Positions 46,660-58,439 of a stretch of DNA of 64,000 nucleotides are shown here, one piece after another. Position 1 is the first letter of the stretch; every line of letters starts with the position of its first letter. A program made the translations under genes and the position numbers. The DNA comes from Pseudomonadota bacterium (GTDB lineage Bacteria; Pseudomonadota; Gammaproteobacteria; Xanthomonadales; Xanthomonadaceae): positions 1-64,000 of the forward strand of contig JAEWOJ010000018.1 of assembly GCA_023399815.1 (NCBI GenBank), in the 5' to 3' direction. The notes beneath the pieces were generated by a model that had not been told where the DNA came from, searched no databases, and was given only the letters and a program-made list of their open reading frames with translations.

Positions 46660-47091
46660 GTGAAGATTTCCCCCGCCGACGAACGCCTGCTGTCCGTGCT
46701 GCGCGAGGACGCGCGCGCTTCCACCGCGCAGATCGCGCGCCGGCTCGGGCTGTCGCGCACCACCGTGCAGAGCCGCATCGACCGGCTCGAGCAGCAGGGA
46801 GTGATCGCCGGCTACACGGTGCGCACCCACGAGGACTACGAGCAGGGGCAGGTGCGCGCGCACGTGCTGATCACCGTGCTGCCGCGGAAGATGCCGGCCG
46901 TGGTCAAGGCGCTGCGCGAGATCCCGGAGGTGCGCACCCTGCACTCGGTCAGCGGCGCGCACGACCTGGTGGCGATGGTGGTGGTGGGCGGGGTCGGCGA
47001 GATGGACGTGGTCACCGATGCCATCGGCGTCATCGACGGGGTCGAGCGCACCACCAGCGCGATCATCCTCTCGACGAAATTCGAGCGTTGA
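46660..47091 (+). CDS. Lrp/AsnC-family transcriptional regulator
   Basis: A 143-residue regulator. The helix-turn-helix is STAQIARRLGLSRTTVQSRI (about residues 21-40). The ligand-binding RAM domain follows, with VRTLHSVSGAHDLVAMVVVG. The GTG at 46660 is the only start that keeps KISPADERLLSVLRED. It probably senses an amino acid and controls the divergent aminotransferase. Confidence 0.92.
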   Translation: MKISPADERLLSVLREDARASTAQIARRLGLSRTTVQSRIDRLEQQGVIAGYTVRTHEDYEQGQVRAHVLITVLPRKMPAVVKALREIPEVRTLHSVSGAHDLVAMVVVGGVGEMDVVTDAIGVIDGVERTTSAIILSTKFER

Positions 47092-47396
47092 CCGCCCCCG
47101 ATCCGCCTGCGGGCAGCCTGTCTGCGGGCTAGCTGTAGGGGTGGTTGTAGGACTGTAGGGGCGATTGTAGGAGCGACGCCAGTCGCGATGGGTCTTGCCC
47201 ATTCAAATCCCCGTACAGGGATGCGCGGGCCGTTGCGGAAGGATCTGCATGCAAGCCCCTCGCGACTGGCGTCGCTCCTACAACCGCCCCAACAACAGCC
47301 CCAAGCAACGCCCCTATAAGCGCCCCTACAACCGCTCCTGCGGGCGTTCGGCGGCGGCCGGTACAATGTCCGGCTCCCCCGTTCGATGCCGCGGCC
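47092..47396. repeat. Large nested inverted-repeat region upstream of queA
   Basis: Two perfect 23-base arms of the GTAG-type repeat lie at 47166-47188 and 47260-47282. Outside them are degenerate short repeats: TGTAGGGGTGGTTGTAGGAC and TGTAGGGGCGATTGTAGGAG on the left, and CTACAACCGCCCCAAC, GCCCCAAGCAACGCCCCTA and GCGCCCCTACAACCGCTCC on the right. These largely complement each other and extend the palindrome to about 200 bp. It lies between the Lrp gene and queA. Confidence 0.8.
47362..47367 (+). promoter_or_regulatory. Probable -10 element of queA
   Basis: TACAAT is a good sigma-70 -10 hexamer 30 bp before the queA start codon. No clear -35 is visible. The leader would be about 20-25 bases with no obvious ribosome site. 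Confidence 0.5.
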
Positions 47397-49647
<2,251 letters not shown>

Positions 49648-49665
49648 GCCTGCTTCCTCAAGAAT

Positions 49666-49874
49666 GTAAGCCCCTCTCCCTTTGGGGCAAGGCCGCACGG
49701 CCTGCGCGCCACTGGCGCGCGTGTGGTCGCGCGCCCACGCCGCTGGCGTGGGCCGGGGCGCGGAGCGGGGGTTGGAGTGAGGGCGACCGGAGCCCGGATG
49801 TTCAACCATCACGGACTCCGTCCGCCCCTCATCCGCCCTTCGGGCACCTTCTCCCGGGGGGGAGAAGGGGAGGG
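49666..49874. repeat. Mosaic palindromic repeat (copy 6), long form
   Basis: CCCCTCTCCCTTTGGGGC opens it. The extra block (GCGCGCCACTGGCGCGC, CCCACGCCGCTGGCGTGGG) follows, then GGTTGGAGTGAGGGCGA, TCATCCGCCCTTCGGGCACC and TTCTCCCGGGGGGGAGAAGG. It occupies most of the 331-bp gap between tgt and yajC. Confidence 0.8.
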
Positions 49875-49978
49875 GGAGCGCCTTGCAATCGGCCGGGCCC
49901 GCCCCTATGGCATACTTCCCCGCTTCCCGTTTCGCGGTCCCGCCCCCGGCAGGGCCGCCCAACAGTCAAGGACACACG

Positions 49979-50308
49979 ATGAACCCGATGGCTATCCTGC
50001 TTCCCGTCGCCCAGGCCGCTCCCGCTTCGCCGGGCATGACCACCTTCCTGTTGCCGATCGCCCTGATCGCGGTCATGTACTTCCTGATGATCCGCCCGCA
50101 GATGAAGCGCCAGAAGGAACACAAGGCGATGCTGGAGAAGATCTCCAAGGGCGACGAAGTGCTGACCAACGGCGGCATCGCCGGCGTGGTGACCGACATC
50201 GGCGACAACTTCGTCACCGTCGAAGTGGCCGACAACGTCCGCATCCGCGTGCAGAAGGGCGCCATCGGCAACGTGCTGCCCAAGGGCACGCTGAAGTCCG
50301 CCGCCTGA
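49979..50308 (+). CDS. yajC: Preprotein translocase subunit YajC
   Basis: A 109-residue protein with one transmembrane helix (TFLLPIALIAVMYFLMIRPQ) and a cytosolic domain with SKGDEVLTNGGIAGVVTDIG. It is part of the SecDF-YajC holocomplex. ATGs at 49979 and 49988 are both possible starts. The first gives MNPMAILLPVAQA. secD follows after 61 bp. Confidence 0.95.
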   Translation: MNPMAILLPVAQAAPASPGMTTFLLPIALIAVMYFLMIRPQMKRQKEHKAMLEKISKGDEVLTNGGIAGVVTDIGDNFVTVEVADNVRIRVQKGAIGNVLPKGTLKSAA

Positions 50309-50369
50309 GCCCCGCGTTTCCCTTCCGTCATGTCGCGGCGCCGGAACAGGCGTCGCGCAGGAACCTGCA

Positions 50370-52211
50370 ATGCTTGAATTTCCACGCTGGAAGTACTTCC
50401 TGATCCTGATCGTCCTGTTGCTCAGCGCCCTGTACGCGCTGCCCAACGTGTACCAGAAGGACCCGTCCGTGCAGATCACCGCCAACCGCGGCGGCCAGAT
50501 CGACGACGCCCTCAGGCAGCGCGTCAGCGCGGCGCTGGGCGAGGCCGGTGTCGCGCCGAAGTCGGTGGAGAAGGAAGGCGAGAGCCTGATCGTCCGCCTG
50601 AACTCGCTCGACGCCCAGACCCGCGCCAACGACGTGCTGCGCGAGACGGCCGGCGAGAACTACACCGTCGCGCTGAACCTGGCCTCGACCGTGCCGGACT
50701 GGCTGGCCCGGGTTGGCGGCAAGCCGATGGTGCTGGGCCTGGACCTGGTGGGCGGCGTGCACTTCGCCCTGCAGGTGGACAAGAAGGCCGCCGTGGACAA
50801 GCGTTTCGAGGCGTTCGCCGAGGACATCCGCACCACGCTGCGCGACAACCGCGTCGGCTACCGCTCGGTCGAGCGCCGCGGCGAGAGCGACATCCAGGTG
50901 ACGCTGTCCAACGCCGCCGATGCGGACAAGGCCCGCGTCGCCCTGGCCAAGGCGCAGCCGACCCTGACCTATTCGGTCAACGACGAGCGCATCACCGTCA
51001 GCGTGCCACAGACCGAAATGCTGCAGATCGCCTCCGGCGCCATCGAGCAGAATCTGACCACGCTGCGCAACCGCGTCAACGAACTGGGCGTGGCCGAGCC
51101 GATCATCCAGCGCCAGGGCGACGACCGCATCGTGGTCGAACTGCCGGGCGTGCAGGATACCGCCGAGGCCAAGCGCATGATCGGCGCCACCGCCACCCTG
51201 GAATACCGCCTGGTGGTGGACGGCAACGCGCAGGACGCCGCCGCCAGCGGCCGCATCCCGCCGGAAGCGCGCCTGTACCGCGACCGCCGCGGCCTGCCGG
51301 TGCTGCTGAACAAGCGCACCATCGTGACCGGCGACCAGATGGTCAAGGCCGAGGTGTCCACCGACCAGAACGGCCTGCCCGCGGTCGCGGTCACGCTCAA
51401 CAGCGTCGGCGGCCAGCGCATGTTCGACGTCACCAGCGTCAACGTGAACAAGCCGATGGCCGTGGTCTACACCGAGCGCATCCCGCAGGTGACCGTGGTC
51501 GACGGCAAGGAACAGCGCAGCTTCCGGGTCAAGGAAGAAGTCATTTCCGTGGCCAACATCAACAGCCCGCTGGGCAAGAACTTCATCACCACCGGCCTGG
51601 AGAAGACCGAGGCCGATGGTCTCGCCAAGCTGCTGCGCGCCGGTTCGCTGGCCGCGCCGATGGACTTCGTCGAGGAATACGTGATCGGCCCGAGCCTGGG
51701 TGCGGAGAACGTGGCCCGCGGCGTCAAGGCGGTGGTGTTCTCGTTCGTGTTCACCCTGGCGTTCTTCACCGTGTACTACCGCATGTTCGGCGCGATCACC
51801 TCGGTGGCGCTGCTGTTCAACCTGCTGATCGTGGTGTCGGTGATGTCGCTGTTCGGCGCGACCATGACCCTGCCGGGCTTCGCCGGCCTGGCGTTGTCGG
51901 TGGGCCTGTCGGTGGACGCCAACGTGCTCATCAACGAGCGCATCCGCGAGGAACTGCGCGCCGGCATGCCGCCCAAGACGGCCATCGCCGCCGGCTACGA
52001 GAAGGCCTCGCACACGATCCTCGACGCCAACCTGACCGGCCTGATCGTGGGCGTGGCGCTGTACGCCTTCGGCACCGGCCCGCTGAAGGGCTTCGCGCTG
52101 ACCATGATCATCGGCATCTTCGCCTCGATGTTCACCGCGATCACCGTGTCGCGCTCGCTGGCGGTGCTGATCTACGGCCACCGCAAGAAGCTGACCTCCG
52201 TGGCGATCTGA
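50370..52211 (+). CDS. secD: Protein translocase subunit SecD
   Basis: A 613-residue membrane protein that uses the proton gradient to pull exported proteins. It has one N-terminal helix (YFLILIVLLLSALYALPN), the DLVGGVHFALQVD motif, a large periplasmic P1 domain and five C-terminal helices with LALSVGLSVDANVLINERIR. Length is typical. Confidence 0.97.
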   Translation: MLEFPRWKYFLILIVLLLSALYALPNVYQKDPSVQITANRGGQIDDALRQRVSAALGEAGVAPKSVEKEGESLIVRLNSLDAQTRANDVLRETAGENYTVALNLASTVPDWLARVGGKPMVLGLDLVGGVHFALQVDKKAAVDKRFEAFAEDIRTTLRDNRVGYRSVERRGESDIQVTLSNAADADKARVALAKAQPTLTYSVNDERITVSVPQTEMLQIASGAIEQNLTTLRNRVNELGVAEPIIQRQGDDRIVVELPGVQDTAEAKRMIGATATLEYRLVVDGNAQDAAASGRIPPEARLYRDRRGLPVLLNKRTIVTGDQMVKAEVSTDQNGLPAVAVTLNSVGGQRMFDVTSVNVNKPMAVVYTERIPQVTVVDGKEQRSFRVKEEVISVANINSPLGKNFITTGLEKTEADGLAKLLRAGSLAAPMDFVEEYVIGPSLGAENVARGVKAVVFSFVFTLAFFTVYYRMFGAITSVALLFNLLIVVSVMSLFGATMTLPGFAGLALSVGLSVDANVLINERIREELRAGMPPKTAIAAGYEKASHTILDANLTGLIVGVALYAFGTGPLKGFALTMIIGIFASMFTAITVSRSLAVLIYGHRKKLTSVAI

Positions 52212-52275
52212 CGCGAATCCATCGCAGGAACCCGCACATCCTCCATGTGCGGGGACTCACAGGAAAAATCCTTGC

Positions 52276-53244
52276 ATGAAACTGTTCCCGCTCCATCTCA
52301 TCCCGAACGACACCACCATCGACTTCATGCGCCACCGCAAGCCGGTGCTGGCGTTGATGGTGGTGCTGCTGATGGCGTCCATCGCCATCATCGGCTTCAA
52401 GGGCTTCAACTACGCGCTCGAGTTCACCGGCGGCACCGTGGTGCGCACGCACTTCGAGAAGACCGTGGACATGGACCAGGTGCGTGAGCGGCTGGCGAAG
52501 GCCGGCTTCGAGAACGCGCAGGTGCAGAGCGTCGGCGGCGGCAACGACGTGATGATCCGCCTGCAGGCCGACGCCGAGCACAACAACGCCGCCGACGCCG
52601 CGCAGAAAGTCGCCGAGCAGGTGCGCGCGGCCATCACCAGCGACGCCAACCCGGCCGCCGTGCAGCCGGGCGAATTCGTCGGCCCGCAGGTCGGCAAGGA
52701 CCTGGCGATGAACGGCGTCTACGCCACGCTGTTCATGCTGATCGGCTTCCTGATCTACATCGCCGCGCGCTTCGAGTGGAAGTTCGCGATGGTGGCCAGC
52801 ATCACCGCGTTCTTCGACCTGATCCTGACCATCGCCTACATGTCGCTGCTCGGCCGCGAGTTCGACCTGACCGTGCTGGCCGGCCTGCTGTCGGTGATGG
52901 GCTTCGCCATCAACGACATCATCGTGGTGTTCGACCGCGTGCGCGAGAACTTCCGCAGCCTGCGCGTGGATTCGCTGGAAGTGCTCAACCGCTCGATCAA
53001 CCAGACCCTGTCGCGCACCATCATCACCGCGGTGATGTTCTTCCTGTCGGCGCTGGCGCTGTACCTGTACGGCGGCGCGTCGATGGAAGGCCTGGCCGAG
53101 ACCCACATGATCGGCGCGGTGATCGTGGTGGTGTCCTCGGTGGTGGTCGCGGTGCCGATGCTGACGATCGGGCCGTTCAGGGTTTCCAAGCAGGACCTGC
53201 TGCCCAAGGCCAAGGACGTCGAGGAACTGGCGCGCCGCCCGTAA
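52276..53244 (+). CDS. secF: Protein translocase subunit SecF
   Basis: A 322-residue partner of SecD. It has the N-terminal helix LALMVVLLMASIAIIGFKG, the motif YALEFTGGTVVRTHFE, and the C-terminal membrane part with VMGFAINDIIVVFDRVRENF and RTIITAVMFFLSALALYLYG. It lies 64 bp after secD and is followed by a strong hairpin. Confidence 0.97.
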   Translation: MKLFPLHLIPNDTTIDFMRHRKPVLALMVVLLMASIAIIGFKGFNYALEFTGGTVVRTHFEKTVDMDQVRERLAKAGFENAQVQSVGGGNDVMIRLQADAEHNNAADAAQKVAEQVRAAITSDANPAAVQPGEFVGPQVGKDLAMNGVYATLFMLIGFLIYIAARFEWKFAMVASITAFFDLILTIAYMSLLGREFDLTVLAGLLSVMGFAINDIIVVFDRVRENFRSLRVDSLEVLNRSINQTLSRTIITAVMFFLSALALYLYGGASMEGLAETHMIGAVIVVVSSVVVAVPMLTIGPFRVSKQDLLPKAKDVEELARRP

Positions 53245-53661
53245 GGCCGCCGTGTCCCGCCCTTGAAAGAGCCGCGCCCATGCGCGGCTCTTTCTTTATG
53301 TCTTCGGTCTTTATGTTTTCGGTAGCGCCCGACCGTTGCTCGGGCGGCGTTGAGTTCGATGGGCGCGACAGCGCAGATCAGCGGTCGGCACCCATCGCGA
53401 GCATCACGAAATGGCCGGGGGCGGAGCCCCCCGATTCCGGGCTGCCGAGGCAGCAGGCTTCCCATGCCTGCGTCGCCCCTGCGCGCACCATCATTGAAGC
53501 CGCCCGCACACTGGAAAGCCGTCGCCGGACGTGGCTTTACCATGCCCATTCCATGCGGTGGCGTCGGTTGTGTTAGCTGCGGACGCACACTACGATCCTT
53601 CCGGTTCAGCGCGGCGGCAATGCAGGGCGGCGCTGGTTTTCCGCATCCATCCGAGGTTTTC
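53245..53661. other. Gene-free stretch between secF and fabV
   Basis: It holds the secF terminator, a GTAG-type palindrome at 53322-53345 (GCCCGA..TCGGGC) and a perfect hairpin CGGGGGC-GGA-GCCCCC near 53416. The rest has no credible gene. The fabV promoter is presumably in the last 100 bp. Confidence 0.6.
53266..53293 (+). terminator. Intrinsic terminator after secF
   Basis: AAAGAGCCGCGC and GCGCGGCTCTTT form a perfect 12-bp stem over a 4-base loop, followed by CTTTATG. It lies 21 bp after the secF stop and ends the queA-to-secF transcript. Confidence 0.85.
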
Positions 53662-54924
53662 ATGGTCATCAAACCGCGTGTGCGCGGCTTCATCTGCGTC
53701 ACCACCCATCCGACCGGCTGCGACGCGGCGGTCAAGGAACAGATCGACTACATCAAGGCGCAGCCCAAACTCGCCCACGGCCCGAAGAAGGTGCTGGTGA
53801 TCGGCGCGTCCACCGGCTACGGCCTGGCCGCGCGCATCAAGGCCGCCTTCGGCAGCGACGCCGCCACGCTGGGCGTGTTCTTCGAGCGTCCCGGCAGCGA
53901 GAGCAAGCCGGGCACGGCCGGCTGGTACAACTCGGCCGCGTTCGAGAAGTACGCGCACGCGGCCGGCCTGTACGCGCGCAGCGTCAACGGCGATGCGTTC
54001 TCCGACGAGGTCAAGCAGAAGGTCATCGAGATCATCAAGGCCGACCTGGGCCAGGTGGACCAGGTGGTCTACAGCCTGGCGTCGCCGCGCCGCAGGCACC
54101 CGAAGACCGGCGAGGTCATCAGCTCCACGCTCAAGCCGATCGGCGAGCCGATCACGCTGCGCGGCCTGGATACCGACAAGGAAGTGCTGACCGAGACCAC
54201 CCTGCAGCCGGCCACCGCCGAGGAGATCGCCGGCACCGTGCAGGTGATGGGCGGCGAGGACTGGCAGATGTGGATCGACGCGCTGCTGGAAGCCGGCGTG
54301 CTGGCGCCGGGCGCGACCACCACCGCCTTCACCTACGTCGGCGAGGAGATCACCCAGGCGATCTACTGGAACGGTTCGATCGGTGCCGCGAAGAAGGACC
54401 TGGACGCCAAGGTCAAGGACATCCGCGCCAGCCTGCAGGGCATCGGCGGCGATGCGCGCGTGTCGGTGCTCAAGGCGGTGGTCACCCAGGCCAGCTCGGC
54501 GATCCCGACCATGCCGCTGTACCTGTCGCTGCTGTTCAAGGTGATGAAGAGCGAGGGCACCCACGAAGGCTGCATCGAGCAGCTCGATACCCTGTACGAC
54601 ATCCTCTACAACGGCCCGCAGGGTGGCGCCAACGCCGCCGGGCACATTCGCCAGAACCTGGTGGACGGCAAGGGCCGCAGCGTCGCCCTGGTCGACGAGG
54701 AAGGCCGCTTGCGCGCCGACTACAAGGAAATGGCGCCGGAAGTGCAGGGCAGGGTGGTCGAGCTGTGGCCGCAGGTCACCAACGAGAACCTGTACGGGAT
54801 CAGCGACCTGGCCGGCTACAAGGCCGACTTCCTGCGCCTGTTCGGCTTCGGCATCGAGGGCGTGGACTACGAGGCCGACGTGAATCCGGACGTGAAGATC
54901 GAGAACCTGGTCGATCTGACCTGA
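53662..54924 (+). CDS. fabV: Enoyl-ACP reductase FabV
   Basis: A 420-residue trans-2-enoyl-ACP reductase for the last step of the fatty-acid elongation cycle. The start [20 protein letters not shown] is typical. The NADH loop [16 protein letters not shown] is present. The catalytic Tyr-x8-Lys is in [10 protein letters not shown]. Xanthomonads use FabV, which is resistant to triclosan, rather than FabI. A terminator follows at 54931. Confidence 0.97.
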   Translation: MVIKPRVRGFICVTTHPTGCDAAVKEQIDYIKAQPKLAHGPKKVLVIGASTGYGLAARIKAAFGSDAATLGVFFERPGSESKPGTAGWYNSAAFEKYAHAAGLYARSVNGDAFSDEVKQKVIEIIKADLGQVDQVVYSLASPRRRHPKTGEVISSTLKPIGEPITLRGLDTDKEVLTETTLQPATAEEIAGTVQVMGGEDWQMWIDALLEAGVLAPGATTTAFTYVGEEITQAIYWNGSIGAAKKDLDAKVKDIRASLQGIGGDARVSVLKAVVTQASSAIPTMPLYLSLLFKVMKSEGTHEGCIEQLDTLYDILYNGPQGGANAAGHIRQNLVDGKGRSVALVDEEGRLRADYKEMAPEVQGRVVELWPQVTNENLYGISDLAGYKADFLRLFGFGIEGVDYEADVNPDVKIENLVDLT

Positions 54925-54930
54925 AGGACG

Positions 54931-54954
54931 AAAGGCCGGCGTAAGCCGGCCTTT
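54931..54954 (+). terminator. Intrinsic terminator after fabV
   Basis: AAAGGCCGGC and GCCGGCCTTT form a perfect 10-bp stem over GTAA, six bases after the fabV stop. Confidence 0.8.
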
Positions 54955-55014
54955 CCGCATCTGGCGGTGCCGGGCGCTGGGGCCGGCATCCGCGGGATCG
55001 TTGCCAGTGCGGTT

Positions 55015-55036
55015 GCCGGCCAGCGGCCGGCGCTAC
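55015..55036 (-). repeat. GTAG REP palindrome
   Basis: On the minus strand it reads GTAGCGCCGGCCGCTGGCCG, then GC, a GTAG head followed by a GCCGGCC..GGCCGGC hairpin. This is the classic REP form of Stenotrophomonas and relatives. It lies just after the stop of the FimX-like gene. Confidence 0.8.
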
Positions 55037-55039
55037 CCC

Positions 55040-57115
55040 TTACGCGTTGAACTCGAAATTCATCTCCGGGCCGGCCGGGCCGACGAAGTCGCCCTGCACG
55101 TAGTCCACGCCGGAACTGAACAGCAGGCTCATCGTCGCCGCGTCCGAGACGAACTCGGCGATGGTGCGGATGTCCTCCGACTGCGCGCGCCGGGTGATTT
55201 CCTGGGTCTTGGCCAGCTGCTCGCGGGCCTGCGCCGGATCGGCGGTGAAGCTGCTGTCCAGCTTGAGGAAGCCCGGCTGGAAGTGCGCCAGCAGCTGGAA
55301 CGAATCCAGCCCCGAGCCGAACTGCTCCAGCCCGACCTTGCAGCCCAGCGCCGAGACCTCGGCCAGGAACTGCTGGGCGTTGCGCAGGTGAGTGAACACC
55401 TTGGCCTCGGCGACCTGCAGCCACAGCTGGTCGCCGTCGATGCCCTCGGCCTGCAGGCCATCGCGGATCACCGCCAGCAGCTGCGGATCGGAGAAGGACT
55501 CGGGGGTGATGCGCACCATCAGGTGGGTGCGGTGGCCGGCGCGGCGGCGCTCGCCCAGCGCCTTGATCGCGTGGCCGACCAGCCAGCGGTTGATCGGCGC
55601 GAGCAGGCCCTGGTCCTCGGCGATCGGCAGGAAGGTGGCGGGGCCGACCATCTCGTCGTTGCCGCGCAGCCGCAACGAGGTGTCGTACAGCTGGATCGGC
55701 TCGCCCATCAGGTTGATCACCGGCCGGAAGCGCAGCTGGAACCCATCGTTCTCCAGCGCCTCGCGCATCAGTTCGACCCAGCGCTGGATGCGTTCTTCCT
55801 CGACGCGGTCGGCCGCGCCGGGGTCGAACACCTTGACCGTGTTGCCGCCCAGTTCGGCCGAGGCGCGCGCGCAGTCGCTGGCGCGCGCCAGCACCTGGCC
55901 GACGCTGGCGATCTTCTCGCCGACCTGCACGCCGCCGATGCTGACGGTGACCGTGGCCGAGCGCGCGCCGATGCTGAACACGTGCGTGGAGAACGCATCG
56001 CGCACGCGTTCGGCCAGGCGCGCGGTGTGCGGGTAGTCGCCCTGCGCGAGGATGGCGAAGCTGTGCTCGCCGAAGCGCGCCACCGGCAGCGCGTCGCCGA
56101 GCGTGGCGGCCAGGCGCTGGCCCAGCGCGGCGACCAGCGCGTCGGCCGAATCCAGCCCGATGTCGGGCAGCAGGCGCGCGTAGTGGTCCGGTTCGACCAG
56201 CAGGAAGCCGTACTGGCCTTCGCTGCGGCTGACCTGCGCCACCGCGTTCTCCAGGTGCACCATGAAGGTCGGGCGGTTGAGCAGGCCGGTGACCTGGTCG
56301 CGCTGGCGCAGCTCCTCGACCTCGCGCGCCAGTTCCGGGTCGAACTCCTCGCGGCGGCGGAACACCACCTGGAAGCAGGACTCGCCCTCGTAGGTGGCGG
56401 CGGTGAATTCCATCGTCGCCGGGAAGCTGTCGCCGTCCTGGTTGCGCGCGTGCACTTCGTACTGCGGCGGCGGTGCCTCGCCCTTGCTCAGCGACTTGAG
56501 CAGCTGCTTGAAGTCCTCCACGTGCTGCGGCGCGACCATGTCCAGCAGCGAGATGCCTTCAACGTCCTCGAACGATTCGTAGCCGAACATCTCCAGGTAC
56601 GCCTCGTTGGCGCGGATGTGCATGCCTTCGTGGATGTAGGCGATCGGGTCGCGCGAGGAGGCGATCAGCGCGTCGCAGCGGCGCTCGGTCTCGCGCATCT
56701 GCGCCTCGATCCGGCGCAGTCCGCGGCGCGCCTGCAGGTCGGTCCACTCGTCGCGCACCACCGCCAGCAGGTGCTCGGGGCGCTGGCGCAGGGCGATGGC
56801 GCGGATGCCGTTGGCGCCGGCTTCCACCAGCATCTGCTCGTCGACGTGCTCGGCCAGCCCGATCACCGGGATGTCCTTGCCGCTGGCGGCGATCTGCTGG
56901 CTGAGCAGGACCTGCGGGATCGTCCGCGAGGGCGCGGAGAGCACCAGGTCGATGGCCTGGCCGGACAGGATGTCGACCAGTTCCTCCGGCGCCTGCGGCC
57001 GGAACGGGCGGATGGCGATGCCGCTGTTGCGCAGGGCGCTGACGATCGCCTCGGCGTTCTCGGCGCTGTCGTCGACGATCAGCAGGCGCAGGGTTGTTTC
57101 TTTGCCATTCTGCAT
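55040..57115 (-). CDS. fimX: FimX-like protein with degenerate REC, PAS, GGDEF and EAL domains
   Basis: A 691-residue protein matching Xanthomonas FimX in length and layout. In Xanthomonas it binds c-di-GMP and, with a PilZ protein, controls type IV pili. Residues 9-125 are a receiver-like domain without the phospho-Asp (IDLVLSAPS). PAS spans about 140-265. The GGDEF domain (about 275-435) has FGEHSF instead of GGDEF. The EAL domain (about 450-690) has YDTSLRL where EAL is expected. It is therefore a receptor rather than an enzyme. Confidence 0.88.
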   Translation of the reverse strand: MQNGKETTLRLLIVDDSAENAEAIVSALRNSGIAIRPFRPQAPEELVDILSGQAIDLVLSAPSRTIPQVLLSQQIAASGKDIPVIGLAEHVDEQMLVEAGANGIRAIALRQRPEHLLAVVRDEWTDLQARRGLRRIEAQMRETERRCDALIASSRDPIAYIHEGMHIRANEAYLEMFGYESFEDVEGISLLDMVAPQHVEDFKQLLKSLSKGEAPPPQYEVHARNQDGDSFPATMEFTAATYEGESCFQVVFRRREEFDPELAREVEELRQRDQVTGLLNRPTFMVHLENAVAQVSRSEGQYGFLLVEPDHYARLLPDIGLDSADALVAALGQRLAATLGDALPVARFGEHSFAILAQGDYPHTARLAERVRDAFSTHVFSIGARSATVTVSIGGVQVGEKIASVGQVLARASDCARASAELGGNTVKVFDPGAADRVEEERIQRWVELMREALENDGFQLRFRPVINLMGEPIQLYDTSLRLRGNDEMVGPATFLPIAEDQGLLAPINRWLVGHAIKALGERRRAGHRTHLMVRITPESFSDPQLLAVIRDGLQAEGIDGDQLWLQVAEAKVFTHLRNAQQFLAEVSALGCKVGLEQFGSGLDSFQLLAHFQPGFLKLDSSFTADPAQAREQLAKTQEITRRAQSEDIRTIAEFVSDAATMSLLFSSGVDYVQGDFVGPAGPEMNFEFNA

Positions 57116-57229
57116 GCGGGACTCCCTCTGACCGGGTTTAATACAACATGGGTGCGGTGCCGTCCATGCGCGGATCGCGCGCCTGTGACGCGGTTCCTGT
57201 GCGTGGATGCTGCCGCGCGGCCACCCCGT

Positions 57230-58426
57230 TCAGGCCGCCTGTCCGGCGGCGTGCCCGGAGGCCCAGGCCCACTGGAAGTTGTAGCCGCCCAGCCAGCCGG
57301 TCACATCCAGCACCTCGCCGACGAAATGCAGTCCGGGCACTAGCCGCGATTCCATCGTCGCCGAGGACACCTGCCGCGTATCCACGCCGCCCAGCGTCAC
57401 CTCGGCGGTGCGGTAGCCCTCGGTGCCGCTGGCCACTAGCGGGAAATCCGCCAGCAGGGCCGCGGCCTGCTTCAGCTGCGGCTCGTCGAGCTGGCGCACC
57501 GGCCGGTCCGGCAGCCAGTGCTCGCACAGCCGCTGCGCCATCCGCTTGGGCATGACCTCGGCCAGCACCGTGCGCAGTTCCGAGGCGCCGCGCTCGCGTT
57601 TCATCGCACGCAGCCATTCCTGCGCGTCGTGGCCCGGCAGCAGGTCCAGGCGCAGGTCGTCGCCGGGTTGCCAGTACGAGGAGATCTGCAGGATCGCCGG
57701 GCCGCTGATGCCGCGATGGGTCAGCAGCATGAAGTTGCGGAAGCTCTGCCCGTTGCAGCGCGCCTCCACCGGCAACGCGACGCCGCTGAGGTCGGCGAAG
57801 CGTTCCTGGTGCCTGCCGCTGAGGGTCAGCGGCACCAGCCCTGCGCGGGTGGGCAGCACGTCATGGCCGAACTGGCGGGCGACCTCGTAGCCGAAACCGC
57901 TGGCGCCCATGCTGGGGATGGACAGGCCGCCGCTGGCGATCACCAGCGAGGCGCTGTGGAACAGTCCTTGAGCGGTGCGCACGCGGAAGCCGTCGGCGCC
58001 GCGCTCGATGCCTTCCACCGCGCAGTCGGTGCGGACCTGCACGCCGGCCTGCTGGCATTCGTCCAGCAGCATGCGCACGATCAGCTTGGAGGATACGTCG
58101 CAGAACAGCTGCCCCAGCTCCTTCTCGTGCCAGGCGATGCGGTGCCGCTCGACCATGTCGATGAAGTCGCCCGGCGTGTAGCGCGCCAGCGCCGACTTGC
58201 AGAAATGCGGGTTGGCCGAGAGGAAATTGGCGGCGCTGGTGCCGGTGTTGGTGAAGTTGCAGCGGCCGCCGCCGGACATCAGGATCTTCTTGCCGACCTT
58301 GTTGGCGTGGTCGACCACCTGCACGATGCGGCCGCGCTGGCCGGCGGTGAGCGCACACATCAGCCCGGCGGCGCCGGCGCCGATCACCAGCACGTCGCAG
58401 CGGTGCGTGCCCATGCCCGGATTCAT
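57230..58426 (-). CDS. NAD(P)/FAD-dependent oxidoreductase, HI0933/YhiN family
   Basis: A flavoprotein of about 398 residues. The Rossmann motif VLVIGAGAAGLMCALTAGQR is near the N-terminus. The family signature KKILMSGGGRCNFTNTG is intact. The C-terminus GEVLDVTGWLGGYNFQWAWA is characteristic. Relatives include BaiN-type reductases of unknown substrate. A GTG at 58432 and an ATG at 58414 are alternative starts. It lies 13 bp after yaeQ, probably one transcript. Confidence 0.92.
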   Translation of the reverse strand: MNPGMGTHRCDVLVIGAGAAGLMCALTAGQRGRIVQVVDHANKVGKKILMSGGGRCNFTNTGTSAANFLSANPHFCKSALARYTPGDFIDMVERHRIAWHEKELGQLFCDVSSKLIVRMLLDECQQAGVQVRTDCAVEGIERGADGFRVRTAQGLFHSASLVIASGGLSIPSMGASGFGYEVARQFGHDVLPTRAGLVPLTLSGRHQERFADLSGVALPVEARCNGQSFRNFMLLTHRGISGPAILQISSYWQPGDDLRLDLLPGHDAQEWLRAMKRERGASELRTVLAEVMPKRMAQRLCEHWLPDRPVRQLDEPQLKQAAALLADFPLVASGTEGYRTAEVTLGGVDTRQVSSATMESRLVPGLHFVGEVLDVTGWLGGYNFQWAWASGHAAGQAA

Positions 58427-58439
58427 CGCCACCGCGCGC

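Noticed and set aside
55001..57343. A plus-strand open frame of 780 codons opposite the FimX-like gene
   Set aside because: Antisense shadow with repeated LAQRLD-type composition and no recognisable domains.
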